Shown here: in pieces, positions 4,502-5,018 of the stretch
Numbering within the stretch: position 1 is the first letter of the stretch
Layout of the letters: every line of letters begins with the position of its first letter
DNA from: an uncultured Alphaproteobacteria bacterium
GTDB lineage: Bacteria > Pseudomonadota > Alphaproteobacteria > Micavibrionales > Micavibrionaceae
DNA: 5,018 nucleotides
NCBI GenBank assembly: GCA_934538895.1
Contig: CAKTCH010000133.1
Location: forward strand, 1-5,018
Direction: 5' to 3'
Program-made: the position numbers and the translations under genes
The notes under the pieces: model-generated
Databases searched by the model: none
Told to the model about the DNA's origin: nothing
Seen by the model: the letters and a program-made list of their open reading frames with translations, nothing else

Positions 4502-5018
4502 ATGAGTACACACAGCCAGAACAAAGTGCAGCCCTACGAAGGCGAAGATACAAAGGCGGACACGAAAGTGAACGCCGCCGTATCGCGCGGCGCGAAAGAG
4601 AAAGCGCCGAGCGCTTTCCGCACCATCAGCGAAGTGGCTGACGAACTGGCAGTGCCGCAGCATGTCCTGCGTTTCTGGGAAACCAAATTCACGCAGATCA
4701 AGCCGCTGAAGCGCGGCGGTGGCCGGCGTTATTACCGTCCGGAAGACGTGGCGTTGCTCAAGCGTATTCACAACCTGCTCTATATCGAAGGCTACACGAT
4801 CAAGGGTGTGCAAAAGCTGCTCAAGGGGCAGGGCAAGGCCCAGGTTGCCGCTGCCGCCGCGCAAGCGCCCGCGATTGCCGCCGTTCCCGCTGCCGCGCCG
4901 CGCGGGGGCATGAACGCTGAAGCGCTGCTGGCCAAAGTCGACGAAGCTGTCGCCGAGCAACCCAAAGGCCAGAAAGCCCCTTTAAGCAGCAAGCAAAGGG
5001 CTATACTGGAGGCCATGC
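4502..5018 (+). CDS. MerR family transcriptional regulator, 3' end outside window
   Basis: The reading frame starts at ATG 4502 and is still open at the right edge, giving 172 complete codons. After a charged, probably disordered tail (residues 1-36) comes a MerR-type winged helix-turn-helix: FRTISEVADELAVPQHVLRFW (39-59), then KPLKRGGGRRYYRPEDVALL (67-86), the wing and second recognition region, then NLLYIEGYTIKGVQKLL (91-107). This type, found directly after ihfA in many alphaproteobacteria, is otherwise little characterised. Residues 113-134 are an Ala/Pro-rich linker. No cysteine appears in the visible part, so thiol-based metal or oxidant sensing as in MerR or SoxR is not supported. The start follows AAGG at 4489-4492 by 9 bases. 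It is probably co-transcribed with ihfA. Its ligand and targets are unknown. Confidence 0.88.
   Translation, partial: MSTHSQNKVQPYEGEDTKADTKVNAAVSRGAKEKAPSAFRTISEVADELAVPQHVLRFWETKFTQIKPLKRGGGRRYYRPEDVALLKRIHNLLYIEGYTIKGVQKLLKGQGKAQVAAAAAQAPAIAAVPAAAPRGGMNAEALLAKVDEAVAEQPKGQKAPLSSKQRAILEAM

Noticed and set aside
4484..4960. A minus-strand open frame opposite the MerR-like gene
   Set aside because: The plus strand encodes a recognisable MerR DNA-binding domain; the minus frame has no family features.

Overview
The window looks like a chromosomal housekeeping segment of an alphaproteobacterium. The evidence is the gene order together with the protein types: a BamE-like outer-membrane lipoprotein, divergent from a ubiquinol-cytochrome c chaperone, a DUF177/YceD protein, ribosomal protein L32 (rpmF), plsX, fabH, IHF alpha and a MerR-like regulator. 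The chaperone family occurs in alphaproteobacteria and mitochondria, and the L32 is the short, cysteine-free type seen in that class. I cannot name a genus. Base composition is moderately GC-rich and even from gene to gene, with no sign of a mobile element, phage, CRISPR array, tRNA or rRNA.

Layout. Bases 1-397 on the minus strand hold the 5' part of a bamE-like lipoprotein gene that runs off the left edge and has no stop in the window. Bases 398-465 form a compact divergent promoter region. On the plus strand follow the chaperone gene (466-1008), DUF177 (1005-1622, ATGA overlap), an internal promoter and rpmF (1710-1889), a GNRA-capped hairpin, plsX (1970-3037), fabH (3034-4008, ATGA overlap), a 163-base intergenic region with a stem-loop and two candidate promoters, ihfA (4172-4474), a 27-base gap containing a perfect palindrome, and a MerR-like regulator (4502 onward) cut by the right edge.

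How the genes fit together. PlsX makes acyl-phosphate from acyl-ACP for phospholipid synthesis, and FabH starts new fatty-acid chains. The pair therefore couples chain initiation to membrane lipid output, and its linkage to DUF177 and rpmF ties it to ribosome production. The chaperone serves assembly of the respiratory bc1 complex and BamE serves outer-membrane protein insertion, so much of the segment concerns envelope biogenesis and growth. IHF and the MerR-like protein are DNA-binding regulators with their own promoter region.

I found no undescribed multi-gene system. The points most worth checking are regulatory: back-to-back -10 boxes between bamE and the chaperone gene, a G8 tract at the plsX/fabH junction where a -1 slip would fuse the two proteins, an intrinsic terminator after fabH whose T-run is on the antisense strand, a palindrome over the ribosome-binding site of the MerR-like gene, and a near-consensus IHF site in front of ihfA.
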